A DNA stretch of 64,000 bases from Glandiceps talaboti (GCF_964340395.1 NC_135571.1:13460546-13524545), one strand, 5' to 3'; positions 35,058 through 47,400 are shown, counted from the stretch's first letter. Notes: generated by a model from the sequence alone, not told the origin. Numbers and translations are program-made.

Positions 35058-35240
35058 TAAGGTTGTTAAGTCCAGGTAAAATATACCTGTATATCCCCCT
35101 GGTGGTATTTTATAAGGGTTTTTGTAAAGGTTGGTAAGTCCAGGTAAAATATACCTGCGTATCCCCCGGTGGTATGTTGTTAGGGTTTCTGTAAAGGTTG
35201 GTAAGTCCAGGTAAAATATACCTGCATATCCTTTGACCCG
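35058..35240 (+). repeat. 67-bp tandem repeat, 3 copies
   Basis: Units AAGGTTGGTAAGTCCAGGTA then AAATATACCTGCATATCCCC, spaced 67 bp. CAGGTA...TACCTG inside each unit is an inverted repeat. Confidence 0.85.
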
Positions 35241-35667
35241 TACCCACCCTTGTATTTTATTAGAATTTCTGTTAATAATGGTACAAGGTATGGAAATTTG
35301 ATAGCATGCAAATTTTACTCCATTACCCCCTCCTCAGTTCCTGGGTTTTGCACACCTTAGTTTAAACACTGAATTTTGGTTGGAAACCCGAAATAAAATA
35401 TGAGAAGAACTCAGTTTGATTTGACAATCTTTATAACACTCAACTCAATACATGATTGATGAGACTCTGTATAATAATTGTATAAAAATGATTAATGTCA
35501 ACAAAATAAAGTGGGCTCATTCATAGGTTGTTGATTTTTTGTCACAAAATTTGATAAAATAGGATGTTGTAATTTAGTGTTTAATGCCAATATTCAAATA
35601 TACCACTAAGTGAAATTTACCTAAATGTACCTGTGATTGTTCTAGTGTCCACTGTCAAATTTCAAAG
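35241..35667. other. Spacer between two arrays, no feature seen
   Basis: AT-rich, no exon or repeat identified. Confidence 0.4.
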
Positions 35668-36513
35668 TTATGGCATTGTAGAGAAAAAGTGAGTTTTACC
35701 GAATTTCACTTTCTCTGTGTTAGTTACTAAGTTATGAAACCCATATTGACTGTTATGGCATTGCACAGAAAAAGTGAGTTTTACTGAATTTCACTTTCTC
35801 TGTGTGTTACTGAGTTTTGAAACCCATATTGACTGTTATGGCATTGCACAGAAAAAGTGAGTTTTACTGAATTTCACTTTCTCTGTGTTAGTTACTGAGT
35901 TTTGAAACCCATATTGACTGTTATGGCATTGCACAGAAAAAGTGAGTTTTACCGAATTTCACTTTGTCTTTGTGTTACTGAGTTCTGAACCCTATATTGA
36001 CTGTTATGGCATTGTAGAGAAAAAGTGAGTTTTACCGAATTTCACTTTGTCTTTGTGTTACTGAGTTCTGAACCCTATATTGACTGTTATGGCATTGTAG
36101 AGAAAAAGTGAATTTTACTGAATTTCACTTTCTCTGTGTTAGTTACTGATTTTTGAAACCCATATTGACTGTTATGGCATTGCACAGAAAAAGTGAGTTT
36201 TACTGAATTTCACTTTCTCTGTGTTAGTTACTGATTTTTGAAACCCATATTGACTGTTATGGCATTGCACAGAAAAAGTGAGTTTTACTGAATTTCACTT
36301 TCTCTGTGTTAGTTACTGATTTTTGAAACCCATATTGACTGTTATGGCATTGCACAGAAAAAGTGAGTTTTACCGAATTTCACTTTCTCTCTGTGTTAGT
36401 TACTGAGTTATATGAACCCATATTGACTGTTATGGCATTGCACAGAAAATGTGAATTTTACCGAATTTCACTTTCTCTGTGTGTTACCAAGTTCTGAACC
36501 CTATATTGACTAT
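35668..36513 (+). repeat. 85-bp hairpin minisatellite, 10 copies
   Basis: Units start TTATGGCATTG near 35668, 35753, 35836, 35919, 36006, 36087, 36171, 36257, 36343 and 36429. Each has AGAGAAAAAGTGA and TCACTTTCTCT as complementary arms around TTTTACYGAATT, plus TGAAACCCATATTGACTG. Two sub-types exist (GCACAG versus GTAGAG; TTAGTTACTG present or absent), arranged in blocks. Non-coding. Confidence 0.96.
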
Positions 36514-37545
<1,032 letters not shown>

Positions 37546-38088
37546 CACTCATAGATAAAGTTTTGATGACCCCAGCTCAGTTATTATTTCATACCATATA
37601 CAAATTTCATCTTCCAGGTACCCATCTACAACCATATCCCCTCACAGTCACAAATCTAATCAAACCCAAATTAAAAAACCAAGTCTATTCATAAAAAATT
37701 ATAATCATGTAACTATGTCTTCTCTCTTTCCGCTAATTTTTCCCCCTGAAAACTCTTCCTGTAATAATCCGGCTTGTTTGTTATCCCCATTTTAACCAAA
37801 ACTCATTTCATAGTCATAAAATAACTAATTATGTTATTATCGTAGACAGTGGATGAATGAATCATGATATTTCTTTCAAAAAATGGTTGTATTATCCATG
37901 CTGTGTGTATTGAAATATCAAATGTACCATGTCTGCTAACAAAAAAGTAATTTGTTTCCTGTTAAAACAGTACATATTAAGTGTGCCTCGGGCAATACTA
38001 TACTACTATTATCAACAGACAGTCAGTTTTGAAAATAAACGACTGTGAAGACCTTTGTAACAATAAGGGTTAAAATCTCATCAAATTG
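37546..38088. other. Unique AT-rich sequence, no gene seen
   Basis: No supported exon or repeat. Confidence 0.4.
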
Positions 38089-38430
38089 CATAGTTTTGTA
38101 AAACTTGGCAATCATGTGATTCATACGTACGTACACACCACAGGTTCCCATGCTGCAAAGTTTTGTAAAAGTCGGCAATCATGTGATTCATACGTACGTG
38201 CACGCCACAGGGTCCCATGCCGCAAAGTTTTGTAAAAGTCGGCAATCATGTGATTCATACGTACGTGCACGCCACAGGGTCCCATGCCGCAAAGTTTTGT
38301 AAAACTCAGCAATCATGTGATTCATACGTACATACGTACACGCCACAGGGTCCCATGCTGCAAAGTTTTGTAAAACTCAGCAATCATGTGGATTCATATG
38401 TACGTACACGCCGCAGGGTCCCATGCTATA
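38089..38430 (+). repeat. 67-bp minisatellite, 5 copies
   Basis: Units GCAAAGTTTTGTAAAACTCG, GCAATCATGTGATTCATACG, TACGTGCACGCCACAGGGTC, CCATGCC begin near 38089, 38155, 38222, 38289 and 38360. Period 67, one copy longer by 4 (extra ATAC). GTACGTGCAC makes palindromic centres. ORFs of 63 and 86 codons are read-throughs. Confidence 0.93.
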
Positions 38431-39483
38431 AAGTTATAGTCAATAATTTGGGCACGCAAACAAACCTTCGTTTGTGAGTAGAAGTTTCCAGTAAATGCTG
38501 GCGTCATTTTAATAAGCTACGCTTAGCGGAACTTGGGATGAGGAGAGTTTATATATGATCACGATTTGATGCATAGTATTATTAAACAAAAAGTATGTCA
38601 TCTAGACATCCTTATCGGATGAACGCTGTACTCTAACCAAAACTTTGGTAAGAACTAAGAAACTATGTTTTGTGGTACATTTAGTTAATTTCTGACACAA
38701 TATCCCATCATCACTTGTGCCCATGTACAGATTATAAATCAGAGTGTAGTTATAAAGTTTTCAGAATGTGGATACTGTGCACACTTAAACTGGAAAGGTG
38801 AAATTTGTTTCGAGTATTTCTACCATAATAATCCATAATGCAATCAGATTTTAATAGTTATGAATTGTTTGTAATTTAATTTATACATTTATGAAGATTA
38901 AATCTCAATTTTGCCAGTTGAAAATTGTGCAAAATATTTTGACAGGATGAAGTTGGTCGATGCTTGCAAACTGGATGTTGTGAAAAAATGTGTAATGGAG
39001 AAAGAAAAAGACCTGACCACCACCAGAAATGAAACCAAAAATAGTTTATTATCGAAAAAGTAAAATGATACAGTGTCTACTTAAAATCGCTATCATATTG
39101 CAGTAATTGTTACAATTTGACACTTGTGTACGACACTTGCACCAAAATTGTCACAAAAAATCTGACAACAGAAATGAAAGAAAATTTACAATATTTCAGG
39201 AATTTCTTTAAAAGATTCCAAAAAAATTTGTAAGTACTTCTTAGTTTTCATGGAAATTTTTAGACTTTTGATAATTTAGGGAGTGACTGATGTATGAAAT
39301 GTGTATTTATAATATGAGATTTCTGTAAATATTGGATGAACTTTGTGATTTTGAAAGGTTACTGTGTGATTATCACATCAATGAGTTGAAAGGAGTGAGT
39401 CATTAGTTTAGTAATGTGATTTGACGTATGAAGTGTAATTATAACACAGGCTGAATCAGCCTCCTATGCTGTGGTACTTTCTA
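38431..39483. other. AT-rich sequence with dispersed repeats
   Basis: Copies of the ~140-bp family at about 38890-39270 (TTGCCAGTTGAAAATTGTG, CCAAAATTGTCAC-type words). No exon supported. Confidence 0.45.
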
Positions 39484-39568
39484 ATGAATATTCATGAGTA
39501 AACTATATCATGAATATTCATGTGGTTTGATATCATGCATATTAATAAGATTCATGAATATTCATGAA
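39484..39568. promoter_or_regulatory. Three ATGAATATTCAT palindromes in 85 bp
   Basis: Perfect 12-bp palindromes ATGAATATTCAT at 39484-39495, 39510-39521 and 39554-39565. The last is the core of the 18-bp palindrome TTCATGAATATTCATGAA (39551-39568). ATCATGCATATTAAT (39533-39547) lies between. These resemble POU/octamer-type dimer sites. Homotypic clustering suggests a regulatory element in or upstream of NAV; a decayed microsatellite is unlikely because spacings differ. Confidence 0.4.
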
Positions 39569-40466
39569 CAAGTGGCTATTAAGTTGAATAGGATTCCCCC
39601 AATTGATGTCCAGGTCATTCTGACCTCGTTTAGGTCACAAATATCACATACTGTCATATTCCAAAGGAAAATTTTTATGGGACATCGTCAATAATTTCAG
39701 ATTGAAAAGTGAAATATTTTAGATCTCTTTCTAAGTTAAAGAGGCTGCAATAAACTGTGTGTTTTCCAGGGAGTTGAGGCAGTTGTCTTCATAAAGGTCC
39801 GTGCAGGTGGAAATACTTGTGCAGTGCTATGATCACTACATTCATTGTAGAAGGCAGCGTTATAGATATATACTATTATTTTAAAAAATCATATATTTGT
39901 ATTAAAAGTAAGTTCAATGGAATAAATACTTTTCATCAAATCTCTAAGAAGATAAAATCAAAACCAAAATTTGATGGATAATAAGTTTGTCTCTATCTCG
40001 TTAAATCTAACCCAGATTTCTCATAAGGAATGTCAACCAAAATTGAAAGCTCAATGCTAAAAACTTTGAAATACATGTGTATTAAAATCATCAATTTATT
40101 CTACCCAATTAAAATTACATCAAATAAACTTGTACAAGGAATGGTACAATTATTCTGATTATCAGATTTTCTGAGTTAAGAGTTATTTGTGCTTTGAGAG
40201 CTTTATTTCACTTTGAAGATAAGTAAAACTGAAATCAGCAAGTCTAACACTGTTATAAAGCCCTAAAGTTTGCATGATTGTATGATCTTCATTGCTTTAA
40301 TAACCGATTCCTAAGTTGGCCACCCATATAGGCAGGGATACCTGTGAATTTATTTAAGATCCTTAAGTTGAAAGGTAAAGGTAAAGCTTAAGAATGAGTT
40401 GGCTTCTCACAACCACCTCGAGGAAAGAAAGTACACATCAGGAACAATTCATAGTATCTATCAGTT
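39569..40466. other. Unique sequence, no gene seen
   Basis: No supported exon. AT-rich throughout. Confidence 0.4.
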
Positions 40467-40551
40467 GGCACGTTAGCTCAGCTGGTTAGCAGCGTGGTTA
40501 GAGCACTCTGACTAGTGTTTAGGGGACGTGGGTACAATTCCTACACGTATC
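40467..40551 (+). tRNA. tRNA-like sequence (pseudogene or SINE head)
   Basis: Box A TAGCTCAGCTGG is perfect. Box B GGTACAATTCC differs at one position from GGTTCRANTCC. The T stem GTGGG/CCTAC and the acceptor arms GGCACGT/ACGTATC pair with one mismatch. The anticodon arm CTCTGA...TTAGGG closes a 7-nt loop using wobble pairs. The D-arm is too long because GGTTAG is duplicated (GCTGGTTAGCAGCGTGGTTAGAGCA spans 40481-40505), so it is unlikely to be a functional tRNA. No A-tail or target duplication was obvious. The anticodon cannot be assigned safely. Confidence 0.5.
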
Positions 40552-43335
40552 ATTTTTCTTTTGCTCATTTATAACAAATTTAAAACTAACATTTTAGATA
40601 AATATCGATAAATTATACGTAAGAACAATAATATGGAAAAGATAGTACGGATACAATTACACATTGCATGACTTCATAGAGACTTCTCTCTATCAAACCA
40701 TGTGATGATTATAATTCTTGTAAAAATAGTGAAAATTCATTAGTTGGTTTGGAAATAAGGTGAATATTATGAATATAACTGATCAAAACAAATGAAACAT
40801 CACAAATAATGATTCTCAGTCAACCGTGACATAGCTTTACTGTATACACTGAATACCAACATAGGGTAACCATCAGTGAGCTATTTATAGAATAGAGAAT
40901 TATAGTATTCCTAGGGGGTCAGGTTGTGATGATTAACCTCGGTGATGTTAGAGGGATTTCACAATCAGGAAGAGGCTACGAGATGAAACTAGAGGAGGTG
41001 GAAATGTCATGATGTTTGAACTACGGAATGTAAAGGATTAGGTTCAGAAGAGAGACTTGATTTAACAACATTTTGGGGTTAAATTGTATATTTTGTAAGT
41101 ATTACCAGTTCATGAAATTATGAAATTAATGATTTATTCAGATGTAAAAAATACAGATTTATTTTACCGAGTGAAAAAAGAGATGTATAAACATGCAGAA
41201 TATTAATAACAACAGCTTAGGATTAACTTATGTAGTTTTGAAAATATGAATTGCTGTTTTATATGAAATTTATGAAAATTTCTAATTTATTCAGATTCAT
41301 AATTTTTTGTTTTGGTTTGTGTCACTGACATCAGATTTTGGTGATACGTTTTGTATGAAATGATTTAGTTTTTGTGTCTCTTTTTAAAATTGTTTTTCAT
41401 ACCTTGTTTAGCAGCACAGTAGATTTAACCCAGCTGGTAATTTGCATAATGACAGGCACATCTCCATGAGTTGTCAAGGCTGTTATGTATCCATTATACG
41501 GTGATGTTTATCACAATTTTCCTTCATCGTCACATATTTTAGGTGTGTGTACAAGGTTCTGTACAAAAAAATTAACTTATTTTTCTTTGTATTTGCTTAA
41601 AATATTGTGTACTGTCCAGCAATAATACAGATTTTGTAACACTTAAAGAAAGGCTAGGTTCCTTGTAACATTGAATGTTGATTAGGTGTATTATATAATA
41701 ATGTTAATGTCCAGTGAATTACTAATTTTGAAATATTGTATGATCTAATTTTTGTAGTTTGGGAAGAAAGTACTGATAAACAGAAAATAAACTTTGGAAT
41801 TAAAATTAGAAAGGAAAATACAAGAATAATATCATGATATATTTTTTTGAAAAGTATTCTGCCAGTGCTAAATGTGCTACTGCTGAGGTCAGCCGCTTCA
41901 AAAATCATGATGGTGGATTTTTATAAACCAACTGATGCAGAAGTGAAATGTTCAAAACACAAATGTTCTCATAAAACCCAGAATGTCCTATTTTTATCAG
42001 ATTTTATAGTTAAGCATGGTCGTTTGTATAGTAACCTGTGTTAACCCTGTAAAGCTGCAGTGACCTGATGTGTATGTACTCTAGAAATATGTTGACTGAA
42101 TTTTTTTGAAAATTGTTATAAATTCATAACTTTTTATCCAATATTTTGACGTCAATTTGTTATTAAGGATTATTTGTATGAGTTTAGTCTAAAATCAAAC
42201 TAAAATTTGAGGAAAAGTTACAAAAATATGACAAAATGTGACATAAATACCACCGCTGTGCAAAATGTAGGACATGATCAGAACATACCAGACACAGACC
42301 ATGCAAAGATTGATTTGTTTGTATAGATACTTTACATTTCTGTCTGCAGCTGTGTAACTGAAACTATGTATTTTCTCTGATGTGATTATTTTTCCATCAC
42401 TTCTCTCATGTAGCAAAGATCAGACTATAAAATGCATTCAAATGTAAAGCCAGACTAAATTAGGAAATATATTCGTCTGCCAAGCATGTTTGCCAGTGAC
42501 CTGTTGAAAGTTATTTTTCAATGTTATTGAATGAAGTGAAGTATAGTCCATTGAATGAACGATATCCGGTTCATGTTTATAGACAGACCATCTATTACAA
42601 ATAACCTTCATGCCTAGGTCATTCAGCAACAGACGTCACTACTAGAGTAAAATCTAGTTAAGATAAAAATTCTTTGGTCAAAACCAATTTAAAAATGTGA
42701 TGTTTTTGGATTAAACCTTTCAATTTTGAAGGTTCCTCGCTGGTACTACTACAATGAACATCCTTTATGAAAATATTTCTAAAAAAAATATATACCATTT
42801 TTCAAAAATTATTGGGAAAATTTACTGTATATCAATACATAAATTATGAGTACTTCTAATATTTTGATGAAAAATTATTTGAAATGTATAAAATTTTTGA
42901 AAATACGATGTTCTTGTTCAAATGAATTTGGAGGGAAACATGACCTCGATCCTGCCTTCTAGGTCATTCAGTATATGATACAACTATCATTTCAATGAAC
43001 ATAACCATCAGATATGTTTGATAGCATTGTTTTGATTCAAAATTTCAGAAAAATTTTGAGAAAACTTGGAATTTTGGTGTTTATTTGTAACTACTGCTAT
43101 GATTTCCATCTAAAATTAATTTGAAATTTTTCAAAATATTTATGGAATATAAAAACTTGTTGAAATAATTTTGGAAGTGCATTTTACAGGAAAATTCATG
43201 ATATTGTGATGGTTGTACATATGTTATTATAGAGAGAATAAATTACAATCATTATCATAGTTATAATGATCAAAAATTATTAATATTCAAAGAAAAATGT
43301 ATCTAATTTATTTGCTTTTTATTATATTTGTACAG
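40552..43335. other. AT-rich sequence upstream of NAV exon, likely intron
   Basis: Dispersed ~140-bp repeats at about 42090-42250 and 42700-43200. The exon before 43336 should end on a whole codon, but no convincing donor-bounded exon was found. ORFs of 63-84 codons here are unsupported. Confidence 0.45.
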
Positions 43336-43453
43336 ATCTACACAGATTGGGCCAACCACTACCTGGAGAGGGCAGGCTACAAACGGTTGATAGGAGATTT
43401 ACAGATCGACATTACAGACGGTGTACTTTTAGCCAATGTCATCGAAGCAGTTA
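43336..43453 (+). CDS. NAV: Neuron navigator exon: N-terminal part of CH domain
   Basis: The acceptor TATATTTGTACAG and the donor GTAAGT bound a 118-bp exon. It reads 39 codons plus one base: IYTDWANHYLERAGYKRLIG then DLQIDITDGVLLANVIEAV. This is the start of the single calponin-homology domain of neuron navigator proteins; IYTDWAN is their hallmark (vertebrate NAV1/2/3 and nematode UNC-53), and DGVLLANVI is the CH core helix. NAVs link microtubules and actin in growth cones and guide neurite and cell migration. The exon enters in phase 0 and leaves in phase 1. The preceding coding exon, with the start codon, was not located. The family assignment is from residue pattern, not a search. Confidence 0.92.
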
Positions 43454-43770
43454 GTAAGTAATAAAAAAGAATATGTTTTTATTGCTATACAGAGAATAAT
43501 ATACATCTTCATCAGTGATTGGTGGATGATGGTCACATGACATGTATGACAGTGGCAATCCAGGTTTCGACTTACTAAGACAGACAGACACAAACTAAAC
43601 TCTTGTTAAGGCATGATGATATAGGCTGGTGGTGTTGGATTACATATACAAACAGTATGGTGCCATATTTGATGACGTCTAGCATAATCTTGCTGTGCAT
43701 TTTTTGGCGACTTTTAATATTTACACTATATTAATTACAGGGTGATTATATCTACATAACCAAGGCACAG

Positions 43771-44320
43771 CTATCACCCACAGCTATCACCCACTCTATC
43801 ACCCATTCTATCACCCATTCTATTACCCACTCTATCACCCATTCTATCACCCACCCTATCACCCATTCTATCACCCATTCTATCACCCACTCTATCACCC
43901 ACTCTGTCACCCACAGCTATCACCCATTCTGTCACCCATTCTATCACCCATTCTATCACCTGCACTATGACCCACTCTATCACCCACCCTATCACCCACT
44001 CTATTACCCACACTATCAAACCACAGCTATCACCCATTCTATCACCCACCCTATCACCCATTCTATCATCCACTGTATTACCCACTCTATCACCCACAGC
44101 TATCACCCACTCTATTACCCACACTATCACCCATTCTATCACCCACTCTATCACGTACCCACTCTGTCACCCACTCTATCACCCATTCTATCACCCATTC
44201 TATCACCTGCCCTATGACCCACTCTTTCACCCACCCTATCACCCACTCTATCACCCACCCTATCACCCACAGCTATCACCCACTCTATTACCCACACTAT
44301 CACCCACTCTATCACCCACT
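43771..44320 (+). repeat. 12-bp satellite (CTATCACCCAYT)n in NAV intron
   Basis: About 45 units of CTATCACCCATT or CTATCACCCACT, with slipped variants (CAGCTATCACCCA, CTGTCACCCA, CTATTACCCA, CTATGACCCA). It can be read in frame both ways as tetrapeptide repeats (Thr-His-Ser-Ile; Val-Gly-Asp-Arg), giving 126-136 codon ORFs that are not genes. A larger block recurs: the CTGTCACCCA...CACCTGC...CTATGACCCA order at about 43910-43980 and 44163-44223. Confidence 0.97.
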
Positions 44321-44647
44321 AGTTTAATATTTACTACACATACAACAACAGTTTTAGTCTCTGTCTGTCTTAGTTAGCCAAAATATTGAATTTTGTTGTC
44401 ATAATGTATTACATACTAATACCAATTGAGCGATAAGTTTATAAAAAACTTGAAGCATTATAAAATGGTTATTGTAGATATATGTTACATTTACCATCTT
44501 TGCTGTTCATAACTAAAATTAGGCAAAAACTTTGAACTACTTGTGTGCTATAACCTTCATGTAAATCATTCAAGAGCTACCAAGCTGATGAAAATTAACA
44601 CTTAACCAATGGATCCTATAAATGGGAGTGGCTCTCATTGGTTATCC

Positions 44648-44682
44648 TTTAAATAAATAAATAAATAAATAAAATAAATAAA
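44648..44682 (+). repeat. AAATA-type microsatellite
   Basis: TAAA/ATAAA runs of about 35 bp inside the NAV intron. Confidence 0.85.
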
Positions 44683-45545
44683 TTTGTGGTCATAGGCAGA
44701 AGTATTTTGGTCTAGAGTGTATGATATGTTGGTAAAAGTTTATCCAAGTTTTGGTGTTTCAAAATTACTCCTGAAAAGTCCTGAAAAAATTCCTATTTCC
44801 AGATAAACTTTCAGTACAATACATGAATATGAAACAACAGTTTGGCGGTAAGATAAACTGAAATTAAAATGGCTTTTTTGATCTCATCAAAAGGTCGTGG
44901 AAAGTAACTTGAAATCAAGTTCCTGGAAATTTATTTATAAATGAAAGTATCTGAACCATAGAAACTTTAGAAGATATGAAACTGAAGTAAAGGAAATCTA
45001 AATATAGTGAATAATTTCTGAATTTTATTGTGGTTTTTCTTTATTATCTGACAGCAATAGCTGAGTGGAGATTAAGGGCTCGGTTGTTTTTTTGCAATGT
45101 TTACTTTATTGTATTGTATATATTTTTAGTTTGTGCCCCTTGGAAGGAGATTAAGCTTGTCCTCACAGGGTCATTCTTTTTTCGTTATGAAAATAATAGT
45201 CATTATTACATAATTATGTACCACTAATAAACACACATACTTGTGGTATTTTCACTGCAGTACAATACTGAACACATTATTACATATGTACCAGAGATTA
45301 TTCGCACTGGTGCACACATATACTGCTACTGAACACATTATTGCCTACCTGCATGCCAATGATATATATCATAACTCTCACATAACAACAGTAAATATCA
45401 TTGTTAGATTTGCACAGAATATATTTGTTTTTTTTCTGTTTAAATGCTTGAGTATTAAAATATGATTTTATTTGTACAACAGTAGAGTGAGTTGTACAAA
45501 TTTTGTCGTCCCACACTTCACTGTACCATGATATATAGACACAAA

Positions 45546-45625
45546 CACAGATGACGTACAGAGCAGAACTTTAATTAATAAAAAAAAATAGATAAAAAAA
45601 AATAAAAAAACCCACAGATGACGTA
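45546..45625 (+). mobile_element. Tiny A-tailed insertion with 13-bp target duplication
   Basis: CACAGATGACGTA is at 45546-45558 and again, exactly, at 45613-45625. Between them lie CAGAGCAGAACTTTAATTAA and an A-rich tail with scattered T/G ending in CCC. A 13-bp direct repeat next to an A-rich tail is the usual mark of LINE-driven target-primed insertion, here strongly 5'-truncated. It lies in the NAV intron, about 280 bp before the next exon. Confidence 0.6.
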
Positions 45626-45902
45626 TTTAAGAGAGAAAATGTAGAATGTATGTATGTTCTAGAAACAAAAATATTGATAAAAAAATTATTGATAAAGAAG
45701 TGAAAGAAGTGAAACACGCAGTACATCTTGGAACCAGCAAATGTCTATTGTATGTACCTAGAATTGTGTAGTATGGACCTAGTTGTGTATTCAAGTTAAA
45801 CTTGTCAGTCAAGATTCATAATATTGCAAGAAAATACCCAAAAACCATCAAGATGTATATTTGTGTACTCACTGACAATTCAAAACTTATTTTTATTTTC
45901 AG

Positions 45903-45955
45903 CCAATGAGAAGGTACAAAGTATTAAGACAAATCCTCGCAATGAGACCCAGATG
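45903..45955 (+). CDS. NAV: Neuron navigator exon: CH domain, second part
   Basis: A 53-bp exon between acceptor TTTTATTTTCAG and donor GTAAG. The first two bases complete a Thr codon with the previous exon; then NEKVQSIKTNPRNETQM follows and the exon ends on a whole codon. NEKV..I...PR...QM matches the NAV CH domain directly after the residues of 43336-43453. The next exon should begin with a residue pair like IE/VE and carry the end of the CH domain (a GNLKAILGLFF-like helix). I did not find it up to 64000, so it is either beyond the window or was missed. Confidence 0.9.
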
Positions 45956-46699
45956 GTAAGTTATAAAAAAACTATTTATAATAATAATAATAATTATACA
46001 AACGCACACATCCTTCACTCTTTCCCCTCCCCTGTAATTCACTCTGTTTTTACCTCCTACTTCTCTTACTTTCTTCTTTTTTCCCCCTCCCCTGCTTTTC
46101 TATCGTCTGTCCTCTCTTTCACCTTCATTTCCTCTCCATCTGTTTCCTGACACACCCCCTCCTCCTTACCACACCCCCTCTCCCCTGACACAATATCCAT
46201 TACCCCTTTGTATTTCTCTCAGCATACACTAACTTGTGATAAACATCAATAATATTTGTATTTTAGACACTAAAAATCAGTTTACCTCAAATTATGGTAT
46301 GTATTGCATTGTGGGTAAAAAGTGAGTGAGTGTATGTGTGTACTTCAGTACCATAACACTATATCAAATAATAGCAGTATGGTACTTACAACTCACCCTG
46401 TTTTATAGTACAGATACTTGTGTAAGGTAGGTCTACTGCAACAATAACTTACAGCTTACACAAGTAGATATGATGGGAATCATGATGGCTAAATAGTTAC
46501 AGGAAGTAGAACACAATCTGTAAGTTGTTGTTCAAGCCTTGCCAATGCCATTTGTTTATATGTCAAGGATTCAATCATTTGCACATATGTAGTAATGCCA
46601 AGATTGTATGCTTCCAAATGTGGTTAATTGACTTGTGCCACTATAGGTCTGTGCCAGGGAAAGGAATTGTCAAGTGCTTCAAGGACTGTGAGAAAGCAC
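45956..46699 (+). other. NAV: NAV intron, polypyrimidine-rich part
   Basis: Begins GTAAGT. An AAT microsatellite (45980-45995) is followed by a strongly pyrimidine-rich stretch at 46012-46205 with TTTCCCCTCCCCTG-type words. The 108-codon ORF covering exon and intron (45824-46150) is a read-through. Confidence 0.6.
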
Positions 46700-47055
46700 A
46701 ATATTTTTCTCCGTTCAGCCAAGGAAAATATGAGTGACCTAAGGGGCATTGTCACTATGAGTCGCTTGATGAGTAGTGACAACCCTTAGATGATCACGAG
46801 TATTTTCTGGCTGAATGAAGAGAAATATTGGAGAATAACATAATTATACCAGTGTCAACAATATCAAAGAAAAATCGGGCAAAGTAATGGTAATTTTGAA
46901 CATTTGGACTCATATTTCAAACACAGCAGAATCAGTGATGTAGTAGACACATGTTGTCGTGACATAAACGTGCATTGTCATGACATAGAAAGACCAGGGT
47001 ATAAATTCCATATTTTTTGTTGAATCTGGCTTGTGCATGGTATAATGTACGATAT
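46700..47055 (+). mobile_element. Dispersed ~350-bp element, copy 3 (best preserved)
   Basis: Contains CAGCCAAGGAAAATATGAGT, GACCTAAGGGGCATTGTCAC, TATTTTCTGGCTGAATGAAG, GAGAAATATTGGAGAATAAC, GTTGTCGTGACATA and GGCTTGTGCATGGTATAATG. The left TTCTCCGTTCAGCCA and the word TGGCTGAATGAAGAGAA at about 46808 form an inverted repeat around 100 bp, so the front part can fold back. Non-coding; class unknown. Confidence 0.7.
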
Positions 47056-47331
47056 GCTAGTGACATTAGTATAATAGATTCACTTCATGTCTTTAGCACC
47101 GTTACATATCCAGGTACCAGCAGCATTGTCATGGGGTTGGATTTCTTCCGGTCGGATGTACCACACATGTTGCTCTTTCCACTTAAACACATTTAGAAAC
47201 ACTATTAGTTCATGGTAGTGTTGTTTGTACATATATTTACGAAATGTTATTGATGCCAAATGAATTTTAAGTTTGAAAGGTCCAGTCATTGGTCCGCTTA
47301 TGTAACCACGCTTGGAGAGCTACGACATCAC
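47056..47331. other. Spacer, no gene seen
   Basis: A 69-codon minus ORF (47080-47289) without recognised features. Confidence 0.35.
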
Positions 47332-47400
47332 TAGTCTTAGTTACCCATACTCTCACCATTGAGGGCATCACCCCCGAGCAAGAGTCTGGAAAATTACAAT
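47332..47400 (+). mobile_element. Lone terminal repeat of the Mutator-like MITE
   Basis: TAGTCTTAGTTACCCATACTCTCACCATTG with later AGAGTCTGG and AATTACAATG parallels the left arm of the element at 49177-49543. No partner arm was found nearby, so this is a truncated or solo copy. Confidence 0.5.

Larger units (their letters stand above)
43454..45902 (+). other. NAV: NAV intron (2449 bp, phase 1)
   Basis: Starts GTAAGT and ends TTTTTATTTTCAG. The last base of the upstream exon (A) joins CC of the next exon to make ACC (Thr). It contains a 550-bp 12-bp satellite, an AAATA microsatellite and a tiny A-tailed insertion. No further exon is needed between the two because the joined protein aligns without a gap to NAV. 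Confidence 0.85.

Noticed and set aside
41847-42044. 65-codon ORF just upstream of the NAV exon as a possible first exon
   Set aside because: No donor in the needed phase and no resemblance to NAV N-termini.
43774-44377. 126-136 codon tetrapeptide-repeat ORFs in both directions
   Set aside because: Read-throughs of the 12-bp satellite lying in a NAV intron.
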